This document shows positions 17,725 through 26,814 of a stretch of 64,000 bases of DNA, one piece after another; position 1 is the first letter of the stretch, and every line of letters begins with the position of its first letter. The position numbers were made by a program, and so were the translations under genes. The notes beneath the pieces are model-generated. The model was not told the origin of the DNA and did no database searches. It was given only the letters and a program-made list of their open reading frames with translations. Source of the DNA: Candidatus Zixiibacteriota bacterium (GTDB taxonomy: Bacteria; Zixibacteria; MSB-5A5; GN15; JACZUZ01); contig JAJRPJ010000010.1 in NCBI GenBank assembly GCA_024280835.1, forward strand, positions 186,001 to 250,000. Direction: 5' to 3'.

Positions 17725-18342
17725 ATGTCCGAAGAGCAAGATATGAACGAACAAAATGAAGATGCCGAAAAGCAGGACGGCGCAAGTGAGCCGACTCCAG
17801 ATGATGCGGCGATTAGCGCTGATAGCGCCGATGACTCTGCCGCGTCGGATATTGTCGGTAAGAGTAATCCAGAAGATGCTGATGAGGGTGACGCTGAAGC
17901 GGCAATGCTGGCTATGATGGAAGGCGAGGAGGTCGGTGGTGATGATTCTAGTTTGGATGATCGACTGGCGGGCTTGCCAGAAGCTGCTCCGATTTCTCCT
18001 GATTCGATAAACTATTCTGAGCAAACTGCGCAACGGGCAGATTTTCAACAACTGTCTTCGGACTCTAATTCTGATGAGCCACGCTCAATTGACATGTTAT
18101 TGGATGTATCGTTGCCAATTTCAATTGAATTGGGTCGCACAAAGATGTCTATCGCCGAAATTCTGGCGCTTGGACCTGGTTCTGTAGTCGAGCTTAACAA
18201 GCTTGCAGGTGAGCCAGTGGAAGTGATGGTGAATCAGAAGACTGTGGCCTTTGGCGAAGTTGTAGTTGTGGATGAGAACTTTGGTGTTCGTATCACGCAG
18301 TTGATGTCACCAGCCGATAGAATGAAATCATTGACGCAATAG
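17725..18342 (+). CDS. fliN: Flagellar motor switch protein FliN, long acidic N-terminus
   Basis: The C-terminal SpoA domain (~residues 122-203) has 'LDVSLPISIELGRTKMSIAEILALGPGSVVEL' and 'AGEPVEV', which define FliN, the base of the C-ring. The first ~120 residues are an acidic Asp/Ala/Glu-rich, probably disordered region, so this is a FliN with an extension rather than the ~100-residue core form. No CheC phosphatase motif is seen. It is translated right after fliM and 24 bp before fliO. Confidence 0.94.
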   Translation: MSEEQDMNEQNEDAEKQDGASEPTPDDAAISADSADDSAASDIVGKSNPEDADEGDAEAAMLAMMEGEEVGGDDSSLDDRLAGLPEAAPISPDSINYSEQTAQRADFQQLSSDSNSDEPRSIDMLLDVSLPISIELGRTKMSIAEILALGPGSVVELNKLAGEPVEVMVNQKTVAFGEVVVVDENFGVRITQLMSPADRMKSLTQ

Positions 18343-18366
18343 GCGTCCGTATTTGAGGATAGAATA

Positions 18367-19044
18367 ATGCGTAACGCAATTGGAAATAGTTTTAGTTCAA
18401 CCTTGGCGAAGGCTCTGTTTTTTGGAGCGCTATTAGTGTTGGCAGTGTCATTTAGCGCAGGGAGCGCTGTGATAGCCACCGAGACAGCTACAGAAACAGT
18501 CGAAGAAGCAACCACCGAAACGGGCGCACAGGTCTCTGAGAGTTCACAGACGAAAACTACAGACGTAAGCCCCTATGGGACGAAGACAACAGCCAGCGGC
18601 AACCCCCTTTCGGGTTATGTAGCGGGAGAGAGTGTTTTCCCGAGTTTCTTGAAGATTACTTTGGCTTTGATTGCTGTCATTGCTGGTATCTATTTGACAT
18701 TGACGCTTCTCAAAAAAGTGATGGGGCGCAAGATATCCAGTGGCGGTAGCGCCAACGCCATTCAAATTATCGAAACATGTTACTTAGCTCCCAAGCGTTC
18801 GATTTCATTGGTGCGTATTGGTAGTCGGGGGGCGCTGTTGTCAGTTGCCGATAATACGATTGAAACTTTGATGGAACTCAGTCCGGATGAGACCAATGAC
18901 ATATTGGAAAAACTTAGTTCTCAGTCAGACACGCCTGATTTTCGCAAGACGCTAAGTATTGCCAAACAAAAAATTATCGACCTAAGCTCCTATGCGCTGA
19001 AAAACCGCGAGGAGTCACGGGTCGAACAAGTGAGTGTTAAGTAA
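18367..19044 (+). CDS. fliO: Flagellar export protein FliO
   Basis: FliO is a membrane factor that helps assemble the FliP ring of the export gate. It has a signal-like N-terminus (~16-37), a Thr/Glu-rich periplasmic stretch, one membrane helix ('FLKITLALIAVIAGIYLTL', ~93-111) and a cytoplasmic domain with 'IQIIETCYLAPKRSISLVRIGSRGALLSV', the FliO signature. Position before fliP supports the call. About 240 bp separate it from fliP, with no clear gene in that spacer. Confidence 0.9.
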   Translation: MRNAIGNSFSSTLAKALFFGALLVLAVSFSAGSAVIATETATETVEEATTETGAQVSESSQTKTTDVSPYGTKTTASGNPLSGYVAGESVFPSFLKITLALIAVIAGIYLTLTLLKKVMGRKISSGGSANAIQIIETCYLAPKRSISLVRIGSRGALLSVADNTIETLMELSPDETNDILEKLSSQSDTPDFRKTLSIAKQKIIDLSSYALKNREESRVEQVSVK

Positions 19045-19286
19045 GTTGTAAGTATGTGTTACAAAGTATTGGGTTGACAGGATAGTCAGACTCGATGGTA
19101 GTAATTGTTGGTTTTCTCAGTTTTATCTAACGACATCATGCGCCGACCAAGGAAGGACGGCGGGATGTCAGAGCAGTATGTCGCTGAAGCGGAGTCTTCA
19201 GGGGCTAGTGAACAATAGCAGAGATGTCTCGCCAAATGAGGTGTTCTCAAGTATTGTTCCGCAAATCACTCAATAGGATTGAATGT

Positions 19287-20045
19287 ATGCGCACACGCTA
19301 TCTCTTATATGTTTTGCTGGCCGTTATTGTGGTCCTTATTTTCAGCTCTGACGCTTCTGCGCAGACACTGCCAAAAGTGTCACTGGAAATCGGCGGCTCA
19401 GCCGATGGTCCAGATCTCTCAACTTCACTGAAAATCGTCTTGATGATGACTGTGCTGACTCTGGCGCCGTCGATTATTATCATGACAACTTCTTTTATCC
19501 GTATTGCGGTTGTGATGTCTTTCCTACGTCAGGCTATGGGCGCGCAACAAGCGCCACCTAACCAATTACTGATTGCTCTGTCATTGATAATTACATTTTT
19601 TATCATGACACCTATAGCGACACGCTCCTATGAAGACGGTGTCAAACCTTATATGGAAGAGAAAATTAGTAAGGAAGAGGCTTTTACAAAAACTATGGCG
19701 CCTCTGCGCGAATTCATGCTGATTCAAACGCGTGAAAAGGATCTCTCGTTGTTTGTCGAATTGGCGGGGATTACAAATCCAGAGGGACCAGATGATATTC
19801 CTTTACATGTGTTAATTCCAGGGTTTGTGATTTCGGAATTACGAGTGGCATTCCAGATTGCCTTTTTGATATTCATTCCGTTCTTGGCAATTGACATGGT
19901 GGTGGCTTCGGTTTTGATGTCGATGGGCATGATGATGTTGCCACCAGTAATGATTTCCTTACCGTTTAAGATATTGCTGTTCGTTTTGGTTGATGGGTGG
20001 TACTTGCTGATAAAGTCACTTGTGGAGTCATTCCACATTGGGTAG
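19287..20045 (+). CDS. fliP: Flagellar export gate protein FliP
   Basis: FliP pentamers form the core of the type III export gate. A signal peptide is seen at residues 1-25, then the typical 'SLKIVLMMTVLTLAPSIIIMTTSF' helix, 'RIAVVMSFLRQAMGAQQAPPNQLL' region and 'FMLIQTREKDL' periplasmic part, with two more helices at the end. The frame is open from 19224, but AGGA at 19275-19278 lies 8 nt before ATG 19287, giving 252 residues and a proper signal peptide. Confidence 0.96.
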   Translation: MRTRYLLYVLLAVIVVLIFSSDASAQTLPKVSLEIGGSADGPDLSTSLKIVLMMTVLTLAPSIIIMTTSFIRIAVVMSFLRQAMGAQQAPPNQLLIALSLIITFFIMTPIATRSYEDGVKPYMEEKISKEEAFTKTMAPLREFMLIQTREKDLSLFVELAGITNPEGPDDIPLHVLIPGFVISELRVAFQIAFLIFIPFLAIDMVVASVLMSMGMMMLPPVMISLPFKILLFVLVDGWYLLIKSLVESFHIG

Positions 20046-20074
20046 AACAAGCCCAAGGAAGAGTTGAGGATACT

Positions 20075-20341
20075 ATGAGTCAAGAAATGGTTGTTGCTAT
20101 TGGGCGTGAGGCGTTGACGCTGACTATGCTCGTCTCTGGGCCGATGTTGATGTTTGGGCTGGTTATTGGAGTTGTAATTTCCATCTTTCAGGCTGTAACT
20201 CAAATCAACGAAATGACGATTACTTTCGTGCCGAAAATCGTGGCTGTTGCAAGCGCATTGTTGCTGTTTCTTCCTTGGATGATCAATCTCATTGTTGATT
20301 TTACCCATCGCATGTTCGCAATAATTCCCACTCTCCACTGA
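20075..20341 (+). CDS. fliQ: Flagellar export gate protein FliQ
   Basis: FliQ is an 88-residue two-helix membrane protein of the export gate. It starts 'MSQEMVVAIGREALTL' and contains 'GLVIGVVISIFQAVTQINEMT', the family signature, and ends with 'HRMFAIIP'. The ATG 20075 has a GAGGA site seven bases upstream, and the longer frame from 19997 overlaps fliP and is not used. Confidence 0.95.
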   Translation: MSQEMVVAIGREALTLTMLVSGPMLMFGLVIGVVISIFQAVTQINEMTITFVPKIVAVASALLLFLPWMINLIVDFTHRMFAIIPTLH

Positions 20342-20359
20342 GAATTGGGATTTGGTGGG

Positions 20360-20396
20360 CGGGAAATGATTTCCTCGGCTGAGGAGGTTATTTCCG
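20360..20396 (+). other. Stem-loop in the fliQ-fliR spacer
   Basis: CGGGAAAT..TTCCTC pairs with GAGGA..ATTTCCG around a GGCT loop, with an internal bulge. A second short hairpin, GTCTC/GAGAC, lies near 20490-20506. The 285-bp fliQ-fliR gap contains no supported gene and is unusually long for this operon. Confidence 0.4.
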
Positions 20397-20626
20397 CAAT
20401 AACAGTTATCCGCGCAATTTGAGGCCTCGCAGGCCGACTCCAGCTAGTTATTCATCTTCATGTTATTCAATCACTTACAAGCAATACGTCTCAGGATGAG
20501 ACAGAGCGGCTTATGGATTGCGTTACCCCTTGTCGATGAAGGCGAATTCTACCATAGAGCGAACGTCGTATAGCGACAATTCCATCAAAAAAACTCCCGA
20601 AAACTCCAGTAATCTTGGAGGCGCCA

Positions 20627-21418
20627 ATGTTTGATTTCTTAGGCTATGGCGCTGAAAAAATGCAGGCGTTTTTGCTGGTGAACTTTCGTATCGGCGGTTT
20701 GATGCTGGCTGCGCCAATTTTGAGTCGCGGCTCGATTCCGTCGATTGTCAAAGTCGGTTTCGCAGTGCTACTAGCGATAATAATATTACCGATCGCCATG
20801 AAAAACACGTTGCCTTTGGCCACGTCACTTCCTGATCTCGCAGGCATTGGATTCAAAGAGGTTCTCGTTGGTGTGACTTTGGGCTTCATTCTGAAGCTTC
20901 TTTTCTACGCAGCAGAGATGGCAGGCTCGTTTGTTGGTTTCCAAAGTGGACTTTCAGTTGCGAGCATTGTTGATCCAACAACCAAAAACCAAGTCAATTT
21001 GCTTGGCGCGTTTTGGGTGTTAATCGCCTCAGTAATATTCTTGGCCATCGATGGTCATCACATTGTTATCTCAGGGCTTGCTGATAGCTATGCGATGATT
21101 CCAATCGGCAAGGCTACTTTTGGTCCTGATGCGTTAGACCTGTTGATGCGTCTCAGTGGCGCGGTTTTTACGATGTCACTCAAATTAGCCGCTCCGATTT
21201 TGTTGACGGTATTTCTGGTTGATGTCGCCTTGGGTGTTTTGGCCCGCACAATCCCACAAATGAATATTTTTGTAATCGGTATCCCTGTAAAAATCGCAGT
21301 GGCGTCGTTGATGATGGCGATGTCGCTTCCAGTGTTTGCCTGGGCTTTGGGACAGATGACGAATTTTCTCGATGCGCAAATGCATGTCTTTATCGGAGCA
21401 GTTGCCAGCGGCAACTAG
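20627..21418 (+). CDS. fliR: Flagellar export gate protein FliR
   Basis: FliR completes the FliPQR gate. It has several membrane helices, with 'VNFRIGGLMLAAPILSRGSIPS' near the N-terminus, 'GFKEVLVGVTLGFILKLLFYA' in the middle and 'LGVLARTIPQMNIFVIGIPVKI' near the end, all typical. GGAGG lies 5 nt before ATG 20627, giving 264 residues. It is followed at 24 bp by flhB. Confidence 0.95.
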   Translation: MFDFLGYGAEKMQAFLLVNFRIGGLMLAAPILSRGSIPSIVKVGFAVLLAIIILPIAMKNTLPLATSLPDLAGIGFKEVLVGVTLGFILKLLFYAAEMAGSFVGFQSGLSVASIVDPTTKNQVNLLGAFWVLIASVIFLAIDGHHIVISGLADSYAMIPIGKATFGPDALDLLMRLSGAVFTMSLKLAAPILLTVFLVDVALGVLARTIPQMNIFVIGIPVKIAVASLMMAMSLPVFAWALGQMTNFLDAQMHVFIGAVASGN

Positions 21419-21442
21419 AGAGGTTCTTAAGGAACTCAGGAA

Positions 21443-22510
21443 ATGGCTGACGAAAGCGCACAAGAAAAAACTGAAGAGGCGACGCCCCATCGAATGCGCA
21501 AAGCGCTGGATGATGGGCAAGTCGCCAAATCAATGGAGCTCAGCTCGGTTGCCATCGTAGGATTCGGATTCATGACGCTCTTCGCTTTGGGGCCAATGAT
21601 TAGTGATCAGATGATGTCATATATGAAACACACTTTCACTAATGCGCCATCAATGTCTGTTAGCGCTGGTTCGTTTGTTGTGATTCTACGTGATGCGATG
21701 GCGACCTTTTTCATGGCTCTCGGTCCATTTCTCCTTTCGATGGTGGTGATTGGTACTTTGATAAACATCTCGCAGGTGGGTATTCGGTTTACCACTAAAC
21801 CATTAGAGCCGAAGTTCGACAAGCTTGATCCTGTTGCTGGTCTCAAAAGAATGTTCAGCGTCAAAGTGGTCGTCGAGTATTTCCGTGACATAGTCAAAGT
21901 TCTTCTAGTCAGTTATGTGGCTTACACAATAATCATTTCAGATGTGATGAGCTTTTTTGAATTGATGGATTCATCGACCGAGCGCTTCGCGGAGCAATTT
22001 GGCTCACTAGCAGTGTGGTTGGCTTTGAAAATTGCCGCAGCTTTGCTGGCTTTGGCCGTTTTTGATTACGCCTTCCAGCGTCAGCAGCATAAGAAAAAAA
22101 TGCGTATGACCAAGCAGGAAATCAAAGAAGAGAGCAAGGACACCGATGGTAATCCTGCTCTGAAAGCGAAGATTCGCCAAATGCAACGCGAGATGACTCG
22201 TAAGCGCATGATGCAGGATGTCCCGAGCGCTGATGTTGTGATTACTAACCCGACACATTTTGCTATTGCTTTGAAATATGACAAGGACTCAATGGACGCT
22301 CCAACTGTGGTAGCTAAGGGTCAGCGCATCATAGCTCAACGGATAAAAGAAATTGCTCGCGAAGCGGGTGTGCCAGTCATTGAGAACAAGCCACTAGCGC
22401 GTTCGCTTTTCAAGGTTTGTGAAGTTGGCGCGACAATTCCAGAAAAACTCTACAAAGCTGTCGCAGAAGTCTTGGCCTATGTCTATCAACTGAAAGGCAA
22501 GTCAATCTAA
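21443..22510 (+). CDS. flhB: Flagellar export switch protein FlhB
   Basis: FlhB controls export specificity and cleaves itself. The start 'EKTEEATPHRMRKALDDGQVAKS' is the family signature. Four membrane helices follow, then the cytoplasmic domain with the NPTH autocleavage site ('VVITNPTHFAIAL', Asn ~ residue 270). Length of 355 is normal. The stop codon abuts the flhA ATG. Confidence 0.97.
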   Translation: MADESAQEKTEEATPHRMRKALDDGQVAKSMELSSVAIVGFGFMTLFALGPMISDQMMSYMKHTFTNAPSMSVSAGSFVVILRDAMATFFMALGPFLLSMVVIGTLINISQVGIRFTTKPLEPKFDKLDPVAGLKRMFSVKVVVEYFRDIVKVLLVSYVAYTIIISDVMSFFELMDSSTERFAEQFGSLAVWLALKIAAALLALAVFDYAFQRQQHKKKMRMTKQEIKEESKDTDGNPALKAKIRQMQREMTRKRMMQDVPSADVVITNPTHFAIALKYDKDSMDAPTVVAKGQRIIAQRIKEIAREAGVPVIENKPLARSLFKVCEVGATIPEKLYKAVAEVLAYVYQLKGKSI

Positions 22511-24628
22511 ATGGCCAACGAGACACAAATAGCGCCAAACGCTACTTCTGGGGCTGATGAAAAGCGTGGAGGCGTCATGGAGATGTTGCTAAAACGCTCG
22601 GATATGTTGTTAGCCTTTGGTGTGCTGGCAATCATGACTGTTTTGATTGTGCCACTTCCGTCAGGGTTCCTTGATTTTGGTTTAGCTTTCAATATCACTT
22701 TTTCGTTGGTGATATTGATGACTACCTTGTATATCAAAAAGCCACTAGAACTGTCTGTCTTCCCAGGTCTACTTTTGGTAGTGACACTATTGCGCTTGGC
22801 TCTTAATGTGGCCTCGACACGATTGATTCTTAGCGAAGGTTTCGCTGGAGATGTCATCAATACTTTCGGAAATTTTGTTATCGGCGGTAATTATGTCGTC
22901 GGTTTTATTGTCTTCACCATCCTAATTATCATTCAGTTTGTCGTTATCACCAAGGGAGCTGGAAGAATCTCCGAGGTCTCGGCGCGTTTTACTCTCGATG
23001 CGATGCCTGGTAAGCAAATGGCGATTGACGCTGATTTGAATGCAGGGTTAATCACAGAAGATGACGCCCGCTCACGTCGTGCGGAAATCTCACAAGAAGC
23101 AGACTTCTATGGCGCCATGGACGGCGCCTCGAAGTTTGTTCGTGGTGATGCTATCGCTGGAATCTTGATTACGCTCATCAATATCATCGGTGGTTTTGTG
23201 ATTGGCATGGCGATGAAGGACATGAGTATCACTGAAGCGCTACGAACTTACACGTTGCTTTCAGTTGGTGATGGCTTGGTGACACAGGTTCCGGCTTTGA
23301 TTGTCTCAGTTGCCGCAGGTTTGATTGTTACACGGGCCGCATCGGCGAAAAGTATGGGTGGTGATCTGGTTACGCAATTGACTGGTAAGCCCGATGCAAT
23401 GCTTGTCGCTGGTGGCATGCTCTTTGTTTTTGGTGTGGTACCTGGTATGCCGACTATCACTTTCTTCTTACTCGGAGCTGCAGTTGCGGCAACTGGGTAT
23501 GTAACCAAGAGGAACTTGGAGAAAGAAGCGCTAGTTGAGGCGGCAGTCTCAGATGAGCCAGTTGAAGAGCCAGTTGAAGAACGCACAGAGGACTTGCTCA
23601 AAGTTGATGCGATTGAAATAGAAATCGGTGTCGGATTGATTCCGATGGTGGATACCAATCAGGGTGGGGATTTACTTGAGCGTGTCTCGACTATCCGCAA
23701 AGAGCTCGCGATTGAGTTGGGTATCATTATTCCGCCAGTGAGAATCCGTGACAATGTAGAACTTGAATCAAATACTTATCGTATCAAAATCAATGGTGTC
23801 GAAGTCGGTCGTTTTGAATTGATGGGTGATCATCTGTTGGCCATCAATCCAGGGTATATCGAAGATAGGTTAGAAGGATTCGACACCAAAGACCCAGCTT
23901 TCTTGCTCAATGCCACTTGGATAATTCCAAATTTGAAAGAAATGGCTGAAGCGCGCGGGTATACCGTAGTCAAGCCAACAGCGGTCGCCGCAACACATTT
24001 GACTGAGATACTTCGCTCTAACTCTAGCGAATTATTGACTCGTCAGGATGTGGCGCATTTGGTTGAGAATCTCAAAGAGACTGCGCCGTCATTAATTGAA
24101 GACACAGTTCCAGCGCTGGTTACTCTTTCTCAATTGCAACGCACACTCCAAGCGCTGCTTAACGAGCGGATTCCAATTCGCGATTTAGCGACAATCCTTG
24201 AAACAATCGCAGACTATTCACAAGCCACGAAAGACCCAGAGGTTTTGGCCGAGTATGCCCGTATGGCTTTGAAGCGCAGGATTAGTGACTTGTTTCAGGA
24301 TGACCAACGCAAAATTAATGTTTTCACCATTGATCCTGTTATTGAGCAAACTCTTTCAGAAGCGTTACAGAACACTAAGCAGGGTTTGATGCTCTCACTA
24401 GCTCCGAATGTGATGGAGCAAATGATTAGTGCAATTAATCGCGAAGCACAAAAAATGTCCGACGCAGGACAAGTTCCGATTTGCCTGTGTGCGCCGAACA
24501 TACGCTTGGCTGTGCGCAAGATGGTTGAAGGCAGTAGCCCCAATTTGGCAATCATTAGCTACAACGAGATTGTCACCGACATAGAAATAGTTTCAAATGG
24601 AATAGTGAGGTTAGGCGATGGTAATTAA
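22511..24628 (+). CDS. flhA: Flagellar export protein FlhA
   Basis: FlhA forms the nonameric export ring that binds substrates and chaperones. Eight membrane helices are in the first ~340 residues, with the FHIPEP-family segments 'LRLALNVASTRLIL' and 'GRISEVSARFTLDAMPGKQMAID'. The large cytoplasmic domain (~370-705) includes 'IPPVRIRDN' and the C-terminal 'LAIISYNEI'. Length of 705 is standard. Its end overlaps the flhF start by 11 bases. Confidence 0.97.
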   Translation: MANETQIAPNATSGADEKRGGVMEMLLKRSDMLLAFGVLAIMTVLIVPLPSGFLDFGLAFNITFSLVILMTTLYIKKPLELSVFPGLLLVVTLLRLALNVASTRLILSEGFAGDVINTFGNFVIGGNYVVGFIVFTILIIIQFVVITKGAGRISEVSARFTLDAMPGKQMAIDADLNAGLITEDDARSRRAEISQEADFYGAMDGASKFVRGDAIAGILITLINIIGGFVIGMAMKDMSITEALRTYTLLSVGDGLVTQVPALIVSVAAGLIVTRAASAKSMGGDLVTQLTGKPDAMLVAGGMLFVFGVVPGMPTITFFLLGAAVAATGYVTKRNLEKEALVEAAVSDEPVEEPVEERTEDLLKVDAIEIEIGVGLIPMVDTNQGGDLLERVSTIRKELAIELGIIIPPVRIRDNVELESNTYRIKINGVEVGRFELMGDHLLAINPGYIEDRLEGFDTKDPAFLLNATWIIPNLKEMAEARGYTVVKPTAVAATHLTEILRSNSSELLTRQDVAHLVENLKETAPSLIEDTVPALVTLSQLQRTLQALLNERIPIRDLATILETIADYSQATKDPEVLAEYARMALKRRISDLFQDDQRKINVFTIDPVIEQTLSEALQNTKQGLMLSLAPNVMEQMISAINREAQKMSDAGQVPICLCAPNIRLAVRKMVEGSSPNLAIISYNEIVTDIEIVSNGIVRLGDGN

Positions 24629-25904
24629 GTCATATGTCGCGCCAAGTGTCGCCGGCGCATTGAAGATGATCCGAGCTGAGTTAGGCTCCAAAGCCGTGGT
24701 GCTTAAGACTCGCGGATTGACAGCGCGCGAAAGTGGCGTAGGTCGGCGGATGGTGGAGATAACCGCCTGTTTGGAGAATCCGAGTGTCGGAGCGCTTAGC
24801 TCATCGCTAGCGGACCCCAAAGAAGAAATCAAGACGCCGATGCAAACAGCGCCAGTTAAGCGTAGCGAAACTCTCGCGGCGCTGCAAGCCGTGGAGTTAC
24901 AATCTGCAGAGAGTGACACAAATATGAGAAATGACAAATTGCACAATGAGGTTGATGAGCCCAGTGGTAGTTCTATTTCTGGGACAGTCAATGATGAGAA
25001 CCAGAGCGATCAGGCTACACGCCCTGGTATGGTTGATATCCGAGATATGGAATCATTCGCCAAGCGGCTTGAAGAAAAGTTGGACTTGATTCTCGATACA
25101 CAACTAACTGGTGGCGCTACCAGCGAGGTTCCGTCATTGGTCGCTCCGATAGCGCGTCTCATAGCTGCTCATGATATCCCTGAACGTTTTTCGCGAGCAA
25201 TACTCAGAAGCATTATCGAGAAGATAAACTCTGGCTCTGAAGATAAATTACTCGAATACGCCGAAGAAGTGTTGGTGGCTGAATTTGCCGCTCGGTGTGT
25301 GCCTGAGATGTTGATTAGACCAGGCGATGTGGCCCTCTTTATTGGTCCCGCCGGTTCAGGAAAGACATCGGTTCTTGGCAAAGTAGCTGTCGATTTGCTG
25401 TTCAATAAGAAAATCAAAACAGAGCTCTCCACTCTTGATGATTTCAGAATTGCCGCTCAAGAGGAAATCACTAGTTGCAGTGAGGCCTTAGGAGCGGCGT
25501 ATGTCGATGCTGATGAAGTTGCCGCGACGCTCAAGCACACTATACAAGCGCCAGAGAGAGCGCTTCTTGTCGATTGCCATTCAAATATCAATGACCAGCG
25601 TCAATTCATGCGCTTGAAAGATCGCGCCGAGGCTCTCAAACCAACGGTTGTGTTCTTGGTTGTTTCTGCATTGACCAGAAGTTCAGATGTCTCTCGTTTG
25701 GTTAGACGTTTCGAAAGTTTCAATCCAACACACATTATCGCGACACATACAGATCTCACAGATACGGTTGGCGGTATCTATACCGCATCGATTGATAGTG
25801 GCCTGAAGATATGTGCGCTCACCAATAGCCCTGGGTCATTTGGCAATATGCTGCCACCAGATCCAGGAGCAATGGCGCGGCGTATTCTTGAGAGGAACAA
25901 ATAA
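24618..25904 (+). CDS. flhF: FlhF-family SRP-type GTPase with altered G motifs
   Basis: FlhF is an SRP/FtsY-like GTPase that marks flagellar position. The N-terminal 'KSYVAPSVAGALKMIRAELGSKAVVL' and the NG domain identify it. The P-loop 'GPAGSGKT' (243-250) is intact. However the G3 'DTAGR' motif reads 'DCHSN' (319-323), and the G4 'TKLD' motif reads 'THTD' (376-379); the 'DTYRIAA' box reads 'DDFRIAA'. These keep the key Asp residues but lose the Gly of G3, so hydrolysis or nucleotide choice may differ. A long low-complexity segment (~55-140) precedes the NG domain. It overlaps flhG by one base. Confidence 0.85.
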   Translation: MVIKSYVAPSVAGALKMIRAELGSKAVVLKTRGLTARESGVGRRMVEITACLENPSVGALSSSLADPKEEIKTPMQTAPVKRSETLAALQAVELQSAESDTNMRNDKLHNEVDEPSGSSISGTVNDENQSDQATRPGMVDIRDMESFAKRLEEKLDLILDTQLTGGATSEVPSLVAPIARLIAAHDIPERFSRAILRSIIEKINSGSEDKLLEYAEEVLVAEFAARCVPEMLIRPGDVALFIGPAGSGKTSVLGKVAVDLLFNKKIKTELSTLDDFRIAAQEEITSCSEALGAAYVDADEVAATLKHTIQAPERALLVDCHSNINDQRQFMRLKDRAEALKPTVVFLVVSALTRSSDVSRLVRRFESFNPTHIIATHTDLTDTVGGIYTASIDSGLKICALTNSPGSFGNMLPPDPGAMARRILERNK

Positions 25905-26809
25905 TGTTTGAAGATAGACAGTCAAACCGAATGACACAAAGGTTGACACTTAGACGCCCAACTGAAAAGGAAGGTCTCTCTGGGGCGCCAGCAATTGTGA
26001 GTATTGTTTCAGGCAAAGGCGGCGTGGGAAAATCTGTGATTGCCTACAATGTAGCCATTGCAGCTGGAAGAAACGGTATCAAGACCTTGCTCGTGGATAT
26101 GAATTGGCGCATGGGTTCACTTCACATTCTTGCCAATGCCAATGTGACCCATGGCATGGAACATGTCGTGGCTGATCATGGCTATGTGCGTGACGCTGTA
26201 GTTTCAATTGGGCAAAATGCCTCATTGCTGGCTTCGGCGTCAGTAACTGGTCAAAGCCAATGGCCCACGCAGGAGAGGTTGGCTGAATTCATAATGAATT
26301 GCCGTGCAACTCTGCAACTCTATGACCTGATCTTAATCGATACACCTTCTGGAATTCATGAGCCAATTGCGACTGTAGTTTCGCTGTCGGATGACTTTAT
26401 CGTGACTTTGAATCCTGAGCTTACCGCAATTGCCGATGGCTACGGAATGTACAAATGGCTGTTGTCACACAATCCACAAAGTGTGGGTTCGTTGCTGGTA
26501 AATCGAGTTAGTGGGGTAGCTGAGGCCAAGGATGTCACGGCGCGTTTCAATACTCTCTGTGAGAGATTTTTGGGTCAAAAGCCAATCCCGCTCGGGTTCC
26601 TGCAAGAAGATCACGCTGTTGCCGAGGCAGTGGCGCGCCAACGCTCAGTCTTCGCTGCAGCTGGAACCTCGATAATCTCCTCCCAATTATCAGCGCTAAC
26701 AGGACAAATCTCCGCTCGCCTGTTCAAAAACCGAACAGTGAGCGCAAATGATACAGGCGCGTTCCGCGCCCTCAATTTTGAACATCAACTATCCGATAAA
26801 AAGGAATAG
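25904..26809 (+). CDS. flhG: FlhG/FleN MinD-like ATPase
   Basis: FlhG limits flagellar number and works with FlhF. The deviant Walker A motif 'SGKGGVGKS' (residues ~37-45) is clear, followed by 'TLLVDMNWRMGSLHIL' where most relatives have DxDxGxxN, and 'LILIDTPSGI' as the Walker B region. A C-terminal amphipathic 'SALTGQISARLFKN' could bind membrane. Length of 301 is normal. The gene is coupled to flhF at its start and lies 5 bp before fliA. Confidence 0.92.
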   Translation: MFEDRQSNRMTQRLTLRRPTEKEGLSGAPAIVSIVSGKGGVGKSVIAYNVAIAAGRNGIKTLLVDMNWRMGSLHILANANVTHGMEHVVADHGYVRDAVVSIGQNASLLASASVTGQSQWPTQERLAEFIMNCRATLQLYDLILIDTPSGIHEPIATVVSLSDDFIVTLNPELTAIADGYGMYKWLLSHNPQSVGSLLVNRVSGVAEAKDVTARFNTLCERFLGQKPIPLGFLQEDHAVAEAVARQRSVFAAAGTSIISSQLSALTGQISARLFKNRTVSANDTGAFRALNFEHQLSDKKE

Positions 26810-26814
26810 GGCGC

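Noticed and set aside
19138-19218. 26-codon frame between fliO and fliP with a GGAAGG-like sequence upstream
   Set aside because: Too short and without a known family; could be chance in a spacer.
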